A stretch of 64,000 nucleotides of DNA from Humulus lupulus. Taxonomy: Eukaryota > Streptophyta > Magnoliopsida > Rosales > Cannabaceae. A program made the translations under genes and the position numbers. Positions 21,476 through 32,232 of this stretch are shown here, piece after piece. The stretch is taken from assembly GCF_963169125.1 (NCBI RefSeq), contig NC_084793.1:136130297-136194296 (forward strand). The letters are read 5' to 3'. Numbering within the stretch: position 1 is the stretch's first letter; each line of letters begins with the position of its first letter. The notes under the pieces were generated by a model. The model did not search any database and was not told the origin of the DNA. It was given only the letters and a program-made list of their open reading frames with translations.

Positions 21476-23695
21476 TGTTAGAAACCTTATACAGGATCTT
21501 TATTTATTTTCATGTATATCTAATATTAAACAAATTAATATGAGATAGCCTAGAACATGTTTCTAAAATTGAATTCAAAGAGAAACAAATATAAGAATAC
21601 TTACAGTATACACAGTGGAATGAAAGAGTCCTTCCTTCAATTTCTCTAACTCTTGTATACTTTCTGTCGCAGAGTATTATCAAGAAACTAAACAGTTCTT
21701 CTAATTTCTTCGCAGTCTTCCAATGTATCCCAAGAATCACCTAGACTAGTGTGGGCAATTCTCAACACAAGAGATAGATACAGAGAGAAAAAGAGATAAT
21801 AGCATAGAGGCTTAGAAAAGGACTTGTGTTTAGAGAGAATCTAAAACTATCAGAAAACCAGTGATTAAACTTATCTATTATCTTAGAAATCTTAACTTCT
21901 GATTTCTCAAACTTATGTTTTGACTTCTCTCTAAGCACTCCTATTATAGACTCAATTAGGCCATTTAATTTTATTAAAAAATCAATAAAATAATAGCCAA
22001 TATGAAGCTCTAGGTCGAAATTATCATGGGCTTTAGGCCCGTGAAATTTCTCATTTGATTATAAGCCCATTGGACTTAAAATCAAGGCATGTATTATTTC
22101 TATTGATTTAACTAATTAAATAATCATTTAAATCCTTTATCAAATTAATTATTTATAATTTGAACCTTGATTTAAACTTATTTATTAATTTAGATATAAA
22201 TTTATCTTAATTAATAAATCTGCCATAATTTCTCTTTTCTTCTAAAAAATACATAGCTCTGTGAAACTATCCAAAATTGACCTAGTCAGCTTTTATAGTT
22301 CTAATTGATAATTAAATCAATTAATTGAGACTATCTAGATGATTTTATCCAAGGTACAATGGGGACCATGGGCCTTTGAAATGAAGCTCCAATAAGTTAT
22401 CATAAATCTAACAAATAAATTTACTAACTTATTAATTTCTCGTGACTCCACTATAGAATCGAAATCACACGCTTGAATTCATAGAACGCTCTATAACAAA
22501 TATAGATACGCTATTAATTATCCATTGTTACAACCATAATTGTCACTCAATCCTCTATAGATGGTCTACAATGAGATAGGACTAAAATACCGTTTTACCC
22601 CTCATTGTATTTTATCCTTAAAACACTTAGTTCCTTGTAAATGATATTTCAGTAAACTAATTTAAATACTGAAATGAGATCTCTATCATTTTACACCTTG
22701 AACCAAACTAAAATGAAGCTCCAATAAGTTATCATAAATCTAACAAATAAATTTACTAACTTATTAATTTCTCGTGACTCCACTATAGAATCGAAATCAC
22801 ACTCTTGAATTCATAGAACGCTCTATAACAAATATAGATACGCTATTAATTATCCATTGTTACAACCATAATTGTCACTCAATCCTCTATAGATGGTCTA
22901 CAATGAGATAGGACTAAAATACTGTTTTACCCCTCATTGTATTTTATCCTTAAAACACTTAGTTCCTTGTAAATGATATTTCAGTAAACTAATTTAAATA
23001 CTGAAATGAGATCTCTATCATTTTACACCTTGAACCAAACTAAAAGGAAACCATCGTTTCACTTCTTCATCAGAAGCTATAAATGTTCATATCTATGATT
23101 AACACTCCCACTCAATTATACTACCGAGTTCCCAAGATGTAAGTATGGGCTAGTCCGTAGGGTAACTGGTAACGAACAAGTCAAAGAACTCAAATAATAC
23201 AATCAGTTAGAATACTAAGCACTCAGAATTGAGATTGAATTGACCTATGGTCAACTATATGATATGACTAGAATAGATAATAACGGTATGTTTACTTATC
23301 TTATCAACTGTCAATATCGGTCCGGTTCGATGTAATAAATACATCCGATCTTATCTACTTTGCTAATGTTCTAGAAAGAACACAAGACTAAAATGTGTAA
23401 GTAGATCATATCATAGATTGGTAAGTCAGTGTAAATCCTATGCACTGACTAATCGTAGGACTAACTTATTTTGAACATATAATCATATTTATATTCCACT
23501 GTGATTACGTCACTATAAATACGATTAGCTATATGCTCGAGATTTAATAGAAGTTTATATTAAACAAATAATCATGAAAATAAAACATGTCAGCAAAGTG
23601 ATTGACCAAGTCAAAAAATGATTTCTATTCTTATATTGATAATAAAATTAGATTACAAAGAATTTGGGTTTTAATTAGGGCATAAAACCCCAATA
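21476..23695 (-). repeat. 3' (left) LTR of the Copia element, 2220 bp
   Basis: Starts TGTTAGAAACC and ends near CATAAAACCCCAATA. Beside it lies the reverse PPT (ACTCCCACTTGCAC). It contains a 332-bp tandem duplication that the right LTR lacks. The minus-strand TATA box seen in the right LTR (TCTATAAAAGG) reads TCTATAATAGG here (about 21940-21950). Confidence 0.85.
22381..23044 (-). repeat. 332-bp direct tandem duplication inside the left Copia LTR
   Basis: Copy 1 starts at 22381 and copy 2 at 22713, both with ATGAAGCTCCAATAAG, and the copies are nearly identical. The matching part of the right LTR (63060-63410) has one copy, so it arose after insertion. Confidence 0.9.
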
Positions 23696-23719
23696 AACTC
23701 CCACTTGCACTAATTGAAA

Positions 23720-24109
23720 CTATTGCCTTAATTCTACTAATCTTATTTCCTTGATATGCTTATCAAATGTAGCTTCTGGTAGTGTCTTTGTAAACAGATC
23801 CACAAGATTGTCTTCAGTTGCAATCTTCATAACCTTCACATCTCCCCTGACCACATATTCTCGAATAATATGATACTTCCTTTCTATATGCTTACTCCTC
23901 TTGTGACTTCGAGGTTCTTTCGAGTTGGCTATCGCTCCTGTATTGTCACAAAACAACACAAGCGGTTTATCCATTTCTGGAATAACACCAAGATCCGAAT
24001 AGAACTTCTTTAGCCAGACTAATTCCTTAGCTGCTTCTGACGTGGCTATGTACTCAGCCTCCATGGTGGAATCTGAGATTGCAGACTGCTTTACGCTTCT
24101 CCAAATCAC
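23720..24109 (-). pseudogene. Copia RNase H
   Basis: The minus strand carries the Copia-type RNase H C-terminal part, 129 codons open. STMEAEYIA near the start provides the Glu, LVLFCDNTGAI an Asp, and the end motif HKRSKHIERKYHIIRE is typical of plant Copia elements. It removes RNA from the hybrid during reverse transcription. The first catalytic Asp lies just upstream in the other frame (HTDSDFQTD, in 24106-24648), so a frameshift at about 24106 splits the domain. The stop lies 25 bases before the LTR. Confidence 0.85.
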
Positions 24110-24648
24110 AACTCCACCCCAAGAGTAAACACCATTCCAGAAGTAGACTTCCTGTAATCGACATCAGTCTGAAAATCTGAATCGGTGTGGCCTACAGGGT
24201 TCAGAACACCACCCTTGTAGACTAACATATAATCCCTAGTCCGCCTTAAATACTTCAGAATATGCTTAACTACTATCCAATGTTCTGGTCCTGGGTTTGA
24301 CTGATACCTGCTCACCACTCCCACTGCATAGCAGATATCTGGTCTAGTACACAGCATGGCATACATTAGACTTCCAACTACAGATGCGTAAGGAACTTTT
24401 CTCATTGCATCATCCTCTTCAGGAGTCTGGGGAGACTGATTCTTTGAAAGATGAATTCCATGGCGGGACGGTAGACGCCCTTTCTTGGAATTTGTCATTG
24501 AGAAACGTTCAAGCACTTTATCTATGTAAGCTTCTTGAGATAGAGCTAAGAGTCTGTTCTTTCTATCCCTGATAATCTGGATACCTAGAACATAACTTGC
24601 TTCACCCAAATCCTTCATCTGGAATTGAGTGCTCACCCAATTCTTCAC
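24106..24648 (-). pseudogene. Copia RT thumb and RNase H start
   Basis: 180 codons open. It contains FQMKDLGEASYVLGI, SKNQSPQTPEE, PYASVVGSLMYAMLCTRPDI and the RNase H start HTDSDFQTDVDYRKSTSG. All are standard blocks after the YVDD motif of plant Copia RT. It begins after a TAA/TAG-rich junction near 24650 and ends in a TGA at the phase change to RNase H. Confidence 0.88.
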
Positions 24649-25216
24649 TTCTCATAATTTCGTAACATTGTTTCCAATGAGTAAGATATCATCTACATAA
24701 AGAACCAGGAATACCACTATTTGATTTACCTTCAGTTGGTAGGGCTCATCAATATTTTGTTCAAAGCCATAGGTTTTGATTATTTCATCAAACCTAAGAT
24801 TCCAGGAACGAGAAGCTTTCTTAAGTCCATATACGGACCTTATTCAACTTGCAAACTTTTCCTTCTTGTCCAGCTACTTTAAATCCTTTTGGCTGATCCA
24901 TATATATGACTTTGTCAAGCTTCCCATTAAGAAAAGGTGTCTTGACGTCCATTTGCCAGATCTCATAGTCGAGAGCGACTGCTATGGATAGGAGGATGCG
25001 AATGGACTTGAGCATGGCTACCGGACTAAAAGTTTCGTCATAGTCCACGCCTTCTCTTTGGGTATAACCCTTTGCCACTAATCGAGCTTTATAATACTCG
25101 ATATTTCCATCAACACCTCATTTCTTCTTGTAGATCCACTTGCACCCAATGGCCCTAAAGTCACTAGGTGCTTCTACAAGATCCCAAACGGAGTTTGAGT
25201 ACATGGACTCCATTTC
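24649..25216 (-). pseudogene. Copia RT fingers and palm, frameshifted
   Basis: The minus strand contains [20 protein letters not shown] and then [15 protein letters not shown] (25078-24821). After a frameshift near 24825-24840 the active site YVDDILLIGNN occurs at 24688-24699 and around. Both catalytic aspartate sites are present, but the frame is interrupted at least twice, so no active enzyme is expected. Confidence 0.85.
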
Positions 25217-25663
25217 CTATTTCATGGCTTCGGGCCATAGTTCTTTTTCAAGGCAAGCCATTGCCTGTTTGAAAGACAATGGATCATCATCACTAGTGTC
25301 ACCAACAACCATATTGGTTTCACCATCCAAACCATAGTGAAATGGGTTCCTAGAAACCCACCCACTGCGACGAGGCTCCGTGACTATTTGCTCAGGAATA
25401 GTGGTACTTTCTTCATTTAAATCGGCTTGCGTCAGTTGGACATGAAGAGTGGGAATTTCATCATCAACTCGTGTTGACGACGATGGAACATTGGTTGGAG
25501 TCAATTCTTTAACCATCTCCTCTAAAACTACTTCGCTGCAACGTTTAAAGTTCTGGACATAGTAATTTTCCAGAAAAGTAGCATTTGTAGAAGTATACCC
25601 TTTCTTTTCTGAATGACTATAGAAAAGTCCACCCCGAGTACCTTTAGGATAGCCAACAAACAT
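25217..25663 (-). pseudogene. Copia integrase C-terminal/linker region
   Basis: 148 codons open, from MFVGYPKGTRGGLFYS to the region just before RT. The KG(T)RG...FYS block and the acidic, serine/threonine-rich linker are normal between IN and RT in plant Copia polyproteins. A stop follows at 25217. Confidence 0.8.
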
Positions 25664-26298
25664 GCAAACTTCAGTTCGCGGTTCTAGCTTTCCCTCCTTT
25701 TTCCTCAGGACGTGAGTGGGACACCTCTAGATTCTATAATGGTGTAAACTAGGTTCATGACCATTCCAGCATTCTAAAGGTGTTTTAGGGATTGATTTAG
25801 ACGACACGGCATTGAGAATGTCGTTCGCGGTTTCAATTGCATGTCCTGAGAACGAAGTTGGTAGAGTTGAGTAACTAAGCATGCATCTAACCATTTCCAT
25901 TAAAGTTCTGTTCCGGCGTTCTGCTACACCATTTGGTTGCGGAGTACCTGGGGCAGTAAGTTGTGATAAATCCCAAGTTCAGTTAAATGATCTTGGAACT
26001 ACATATCCTAATATTCTCCACCCCTATCAGATCGCAAGATCTTTAATGTTTTACCTAATTGGTTCTGAGCCATTGCTAGGAATTCCTGAAACTTTGAAAA
26101 TGTTTCTGATTTCCTATGCATTAGGTAAAGACATAAGTATCTAGAGTAATCATCAATGAAAGTGACGAAATACTCAAAACCACCCCTAGCTTGTACATTC
26201 AAAGATCCACAAACATCTGAATGCACAAGACCAAGTGGTTCTTTGGCCCTATCACCCTTGCAGAGAATGGACGCTTGGTCAGTTTGCCTTCTAGACAA
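25664..26298 (-). pseudogene. Copia integrase core
   Basis: DDE integrase. The first Asp lies in LGLVHSDVCGSL (near 26228), the second in LRSDRGGEY (near 26010), and the Glu in NGVAERRN (near 25925). All three are visible but not in one frame: the first two lie in the open frame 26298-26008, which ends in a stop directly after GGEY, and the part with Glu follows with broken frames. The upstream protease/zinc frame overlaps out of phase at 26199-26298. Confidence 0.85.
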
Positions 26299-26850
26299 GA
26301 TTCACAGACAGGTAATTCACCTAAGGTGAGTTCCCTCAAAGGTTTGTCCTTTGTAAGTCTTTGAATTCTATCATAGCCAATGTGACCTAGTCTCAAGTGC
26401 CATAAATACATCATATTATCGTTATCGGTCTTTTGACGTTTATTAGTCCTAGGTTTAGCTACTTTGAATAAATCATTATTAAGAGCGAGGGGTTCGTTAG
26501 GTCCCAGAATATAAAGCCCGTTTTCCAAACATGCAATACACAATTGTGATCCATTGAAAGAAATAGTTATATTAAAACTTATGAAAGTCATAACAAATTG
26601 TTCTAATTGCAACATGGAAACTGAAATTAAATTTCTACTAAAATCTGGAATAAAAAATACATCTTTTAAAATTAAGTATTTATTTCTGAACTTTAGACGA
26701 GCTATTCCTCTAGCTTGGACCTTAACGAACGCTCCGTTCTCAACTCTAAGCTTTAAGCCGCCTTTGTTCACTTCCTCCCACGATTCAAGAAGCTGTAAAG
26801 AGTTGCAAACATGGTTGGTAGATCCAGAATCAATAATCCAAACGAATTTA
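26199..26850 (-). pseudogene. Copia protease and integrase zinc-binding domain
   Basis: The protease motif WIIDSGSTNHVCNSL (near 26840) has its catalytic Asp. It is followed by LKDVFFIPDFSRNLISVSML, usual for Copia, and by the GAG-pre-integrase HHCC domain (LWHLRLGHIG, then CESCLEGKLTKRPF near 26310-26280). The open frame is 190 codons (26771-26199); the protease start is separated from it by no stop that I can see. Confidence 0.85.
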
Positions 26851-26879
26851 TCATTCTCTAAAACACATGTTTATAAGAT

Positions 26880-27527
26880 AAATGAACTATAATGATTACC
26901 TTTGTTTTTCACTGCTAGAAACTTGGGGCAATCTCGTTTCCAATGCCCCTTCTCTTTGCAGTGAAAGCATTTATCTTTACATTTCTTGCTTTTCTTGTTA
27001 TTCCTCTTAGGCGTTTATGAACTTGGTTGTTCACTCGTCTTTGCAGCCTTTGCAGGCTTGGGGTTGTTGTTTTGTCCATTCTCCCTCTTGTTTCCAGCTT
27101 TCGAAGATGAAGCTTGGTTAGCTTCAGCCTTAGCTAGATCAGCAGCAACAATAGTAGTTTTATTTTCTCCTCCTTTACTAGGTTCACCCATGATAGACTC
27201 AATAATATGAGGCTCGTTCATGAGCTGTGTTAGACCATAGTTGAGTTGATCACGAATGTGTAGACATGGTGATATTCGAGCATTCACGGTGTCATCACGT
27301 ATGTGCGGAGATGGTGCTATCTAAGCATTTATGGTGCCATCATGAGCATTGACGGTGCCATCACGAATGTGAGGACATGGTGCTCGTTCTGGGGATTCCT
27401 CAATCATGACGAATTCATAGTTGTCACCAATCAACTCTATGTTGATGTTCTTCTTCCAATTAAGGAAGTTTTCTCCAGTGAATTTCTCCATTGAAAGTTG
27501 AGAAAGGATAAGAGTTGACACAGACAC
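26880..27527 (-). pseudogene. gag: Copia gag, with internal deletion and short repeats
   Basis: The N-terminus (27527-27400) reads KFTGENFLNWKKNI, typical of Copia gag. The C-terminus has a CCHC knuckle, CFHCKEKGHWKRDC (near 26975-26935), after a lysine/alanine-rich stretch. Between them the usual gag core is missing; about 150 bases of a degenerate tandem repeat stand in its place (27240-27390). Stops lie at 27321 and near 27015. The reading frame is short compared with the roughly 250-residue or longer gag of related elements. Confidence 0.8.
27240..27390 (-). repeat. Degenerate 45-48 bp tandem repeat inside Copia gag
   Basis: Three unequal copies of a unit running CACGAATGTG, then GACATGGTG, then AGCATT and ACGGTGCCAT. 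One copy is short. It occupies the place of the gag core. Confidence 0.7.
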
Positions 27528-28365
27528 TACTTAACTTAAAACTACAAATTATCAATAAAATAGTAATCAATCACATTTGCTCAATAAAACTTATATTCAC
27601 ACAAATTTCAAGAAATATCACAACATATACAAAAAATATGTAAGATATGAGAAAAAATACCAAAAACAATCATATCTCTATTTCTTTAGGTTTTTAACTA
27701 ATCTATGATATCCTTGTCCCGGTCGGCGAAAGTCAAAAATACCACTAGTTAAATAGAGTTGTAAACTCATTTAATAATGGACACCACTATTAACAACCTA
27801 CTATTCGATCAAAATAAGAAAAAAAATCTCTTATTTTATGAGCTAGACCCACGGTTTCGATAATCATAGATTTTGTCCTAGTAGTCACCGTAGGGGTGAG
27901 TCTAGTAGAATTTGACCTATAATTATCTATCTTTTGAGATCTAACCTTGTCAAAATAGCTAATGAACACCTTTTGTAGGGGAAAGAATCAAAGCGCCTCG
28001 AGGCCCCATTAAGCTATTGACTATGTTAAACCAACGGTGGAGATCGAATAAAAATCTTAAAATAAGCTCATTATTAAAATTAAAAAAATAGTATATTTAT
28101 TATTTATTTGTAGAAAATTAATGACTATGGTTCTCCAAAATATTGAAAAATATTAAATTTTTAAAACCAAAGTCCTATAATTTCCTATTAATTCTAAAGT
28201 GTCACATTGAAACAAATTCAATTAATTTAGAATTAATTTGTTGCTAATCAATATTTGGGTTTAACTAATATAATGAACCTATACAATTAAGTCCAACTCA
28301 GGTAAATGGGCCTTAACAATTGGGCTTGTATGGAGAAGGGCTGGGTCCGGTATATTGTTCCCACT
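27528..28365 (-). other. Copia leader, 3' part
   Basis: AT-rich non-coding DNA between gag and solo LTR D. I see no gene, hairpin or promoter that I can support. Confidence 0.6.
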
Positions 28366-28370
28366 ACAAA

Positions 28371-30666
28371 TGTAATGCCCTGGATAGCCAAGATCGCTAC
28401 ATTGTGTATTTGTAAAGGTGTAGGACTTGCTAATCAAGTCAAATAGTTAAAAACGTGAATTCTAAAGTCATTAAAGTACTAGGGTTAAAAGGTTTTGGTC
28501 TCAAAAGATATTTACCATATAATTAAATATTAACATATGGGATCCCAAAAGAAATAGCGTTTAAAAGTCTATTCACGAAATTTCCAGTGTACAGACAACC
28601 ACCAGCCTCTCTAAAGGCAAAACAGAAGCTTATGGTTTTCCTGTCCCTATCTCCCCTCAACCGTGGCGGCTGAGCAGCCGAACATGTACATTCTGCTCTC
28701 AGAGCTCTCCTAATCAAGGCTGATCAAGTTTGCTCTTGCCTTTACCTGCACCACGAAGCACCCGTGAGCCAAGGCCCAGCAAGAAAACATATCATGTTAC
28801 AAAGCAAGCAAAAATAACATTTGAATAACCCCTTTAAACATGTTCATACACCTAACATATCACAATAATCACAGAGCATGAAGTTTCAACTGAAGAATCA
28901 GCTAATCATCACCCATCTATACAGCACAACCATCCACCAATCAATAATAACAAAAAAAATCACATAATAGTCAGGGTCGACAACTTAGGTCGCACCCCCT
29001 GTTTACCCCACTGACTCCGGCCCGCTTAAACCGAGCCCAGTGCATAATAAGCTGTCCTCAGCTACCAGTGGCCGAGCCGCGCCCTGTGCGCTAGTGTAAA
29101 CCTTGGCACTCTTAGGCCATTGGCTTACTGTTTACATGGCATAATACCATCCTTTCAAAGCATACGAGACAGGGAACCCTTAGTCCCAATATAAATCCAC
29201 AACCGGGTGCAGTTTTCTTACCTTCAGTTCTCAAGTTCACTGATTACGAGCGACGCCTCTCGTGCACGATCCGGTTCTCGAGCCCTAGCTTAATACCTAG
29301 TCACAACCAAGATAGGGAGTACCATTAATAATTGCATTAATATTTCCGGGTGGAGTTCTAGCTTCTGGGACATCGAATTCCACCAATCACAGTGGTGGAA
29401 TTGATCCCGAGCACCCTAGGTTAGGTTCCCGCTCTTAAAACTCCCAAAAGATCAAAAATGCTCTTAAGGGTTGTGGCCCCTGAAACCTAGCCACGGCCCG
29501 CCCCTAAAACAGAGGCTAAGTCTCTCTAAAGACAGACACGCGCCGCGACCCTGCCCTGAGGCGCCGCGGCGCTTCCCCACTGCAGAGCCTCCTTGGCTCT
29601 TCCTTGCTTCGCAGGGCTGCAGCGCTCTAGAACAGAGCCACGGCCTAACCCTTCGTGTCCAGAAAATCCACCATTTCTAATATCCTAATCTTATTCAAAA
29701 CCACCCCAAAGCACCCTAATTCCAAAACCCATTAATCACAAGACTTTTAACATGATTCTAACAGCATAATCCAACAGAATTCCAGCTTAAAATCCCATTT
29801 TGATTTCTGAAACCCAGCAACTAAAGAACTCAAAAACTAGTCATGCAAACCTAGAATTTAAGCTTTAAACTACGAATTGAAGCTTAGCTTCTTTGATGAA
29901 CCACTTCCTTAACAGGTTCTTGAGCTAAAATCCAAGCTTCTCAGCTTTAATTCAATCCTTAACATCAAAACCATAAACACTTTTAATACTCAGCCAAAAC
30001 TCAGAGTTCTAAAGCTCAAGAATGAGATTCAATTCTTACCTTGATCCTGGTTGAGTGTCTCTTAGTCAGAACTAGGCTAATCCTTCACAAATTTAGCTCA
30101 AGCACAGAATTTCCAGTTGAGTTTTCCTTAGATTTTTGTAGTTTTCTTAAGAGAGAAAAGAGAGAGAAGAGAAGGAGGAGAGGAAATGTTAGAAGGTCGG
30201 TTTGTGTCTTTTGTTCTACTGCTTTCTATTTACTTAGTCTAATCTTAGCCAATTAAGTCAATCCCGAGGCTCGGGGTACCGAAAACGTCCCCGAGGGAAA
30301 AAAGGTAAAATTCCCCAATATTCCCACCTAGGCTTCCTAACCTCAAATATATCTCCATATATTTATTTCCATAACGCGATAACCCAAATAATCATCTAAC
30401 ACCCGAATTACCCCTTGACTTCCCCCAAGTCAAACATTAAGCCCCGTTGTGACTTCCCGCTAACTAGCTCCCTAGGATCGCCTCGAGTCGCACGCTGCAG
30501 ACTTACCCACATAATAATGTGGTTCTCACAGATATAACATATAACCACATTTACATTCACATAGCCATATAAACATGTTTATCATATAATCGCACATAAA
30601 CCAATTATGCCCTCCCGGCACACTAACCAAGGCCTTAAGCCATATTAGTGATTTTGGGTCGTTACA
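28371..30666 (-). mobile_element. Solo LTR D (chromovirus), 2296 bp, TSD ACAAA
   Basis: Begins TGTAATGCCCTGG and ends TTTTGGGTCGTTACA. ACAAA stands on both sides (28366-28370 and 30667-30671). The conserved LTR words (GCACCCGTGAGCC near 28760, CTCCCGGCACACTAACC near 30612) match LTRs A-C. A CG word block lies at 29469-29645. It is inserted in the leader of the Copia element. No gene. Confidence 0.92.
29469..29645 (-). repeat. CG word block of solo LTR D
   Basis: GCCACGGCCCG, GCGCCGCGACCC, GGCGCCGCGGCGC and TGCAGCGCTC occur within 177 bases, 1.02-1.20 kb from the sense LTR start. Confidence 0.65.
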
Positions 30667-30671
30667 ACAAA

Positions 30672-32195
30672 TGCCCCCTATCTTCCAATCAAGGTCCAAA
30701 AGACAGGAATTTAAACCTTCGTTTTATTAATTGTTATTAATTGATTAGGTCCACTATAGTCATGCAAAGCAAATGGGCATTCACAAGTGGAATCACCCAC
30801 AAGAGAGGAATTTAAACTTTACATTTTCTAATGGGCCCAAATAAAACCAATCATTTTATGAATATTTTATTTGGCAAAATATCATATATCTAACAAACAT
30901 ATGGGTCACTATATGCATCTAATCCCAATTGCAAAAATATTGCATATAGTGCAAACAAACATGTTATAATTGGATTTGCCTAATCATGTTACTATATGAG
31001 CAATTCTATGAATTTATGCAAAAATACCACAATTTATTTCATTTGCAAAAATACCACAATTAATTATCTATAATTTATCAAAAAATTCAAGTTAATTAAA
31101 TTTTTACAAAATTAAGTCAATTTAAATGAAATTTATCAACAATTAACAATAGTTAATTTAAATTTCATTTATCTACAATCAACTTGGTTTAGGTTAATTT
31201 GAAAAAAAATATTAATTTAATTTAAATAGGATTTATCAACAATTAACCAAATTTAATTTAAATCCCATTTATTAAAAAAATATTTTATTAATTGGTTTTA
31301 AAAAAATGATATTTTTCAAAATTTAACCAATTTTAAATTTTAAAATCTATATCTTAACTGTTTTTCAAAAATATCTTGTGTTGTTACAATTATAAGCCAA
31401 TATTTTAACCATTAAAAAAAACAAAATATTAATAGTTATAACAATCCTAAAATATCTCAAAACAGTTAATCAAATTCAAATATCCATAAAAATATCTAAC
31501 TAACAATATTCAAATTTCAAATAATTTAAATATTAAAAACTATAGAATAAAAAGATATTTATATTTTCAAATAAAGATTTAATAAAAAAAATTAAGAATT
31601 TAAATGAAAATATCTTAAATATCTGATATCATAATTATAATATTTTAATATATTAAAAGATTTAAAATTAAGTTGTTAGTCTATTTTTAAATTTGAATTT
31701 GAATCTTTGTAGAAAATATCTAATTATTTAAATCTCAACTAACAAAAATATCGTATTTTAAAAAACAATTTTAAATGCAAAAACAAATTTGATATTTTTT
31801 GCTTTGATTATAAATAATTTATTTCCACAATTTTAATTTTCAAAAAAAAATTTGGGCTGGGCACGCGAGCGACCGTGCGTGCGGTTGGCGCGGGGGTGCG
31901 CGCGGGTGTGCATGCGCGCATGGGCAGCTAGGCCAAAAAAATTTATGGAAATTTTTTTTTGTGCAATTTTTCAAACCAAAACTATTTTCTAATTAATTTT
32001 TAACATGTTTTATACAAAATAAAGCATATATAAAAATTAATAGCATAGAAAACACAACAAACTAACCTAAAAAAATTGCTAAAATTCACATAAAATCAAT
32101 ATGCTTCATAAAAATATGAAAACCATCCAATTATTCAAACACATCAAAAAATCCAATTTTTAACATGTTCATGCATGAAAATAAAGATTACCAAA
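30672..32195 (-). other. Copia leader, 5' part
   Basis: Very AT-rich, no open frame of note. Its one exception is a GC-rich island at 31853-31932. Confidence 0.65.
31853..31932. other. GC-rich alternating purine-pyrimidine island
   Basis: Contains GTGCGTGCGG, GGGTGCGCGCGGGTGTGC and ATGCGCGCATG (a perfect 10-bp palindrome, ATGCGCGCAT). It interrupts leader DNA that is mostly A and T. Alternating CG/TG tracts can adopt Z-DNA. Confidence 0.75.
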
Positions 32196-32210
32196 GGCTC
32201 TGAGGCCTGT
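32196..32210 (-). other. Primer binding site of the Copia element
   Basis: GGCTCTGAGGCCTGT is the reverse of a Met-type PBS whose TCAGAGCC part is exact. It directly precedes the right LTR. Confidence 0.75.
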
Positions 32211-32232
32211 TGTTAGAAACTTTATACAGGAT
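32211..32232 (-). repeat. 5' (right) LTR of Copia, segment 1
   Basis: TGTTAGAAACTTTATACAGG matches the start of the left LTR at 21476. Cut after AGGAT by solo LTR E. Confidence 0.85.
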
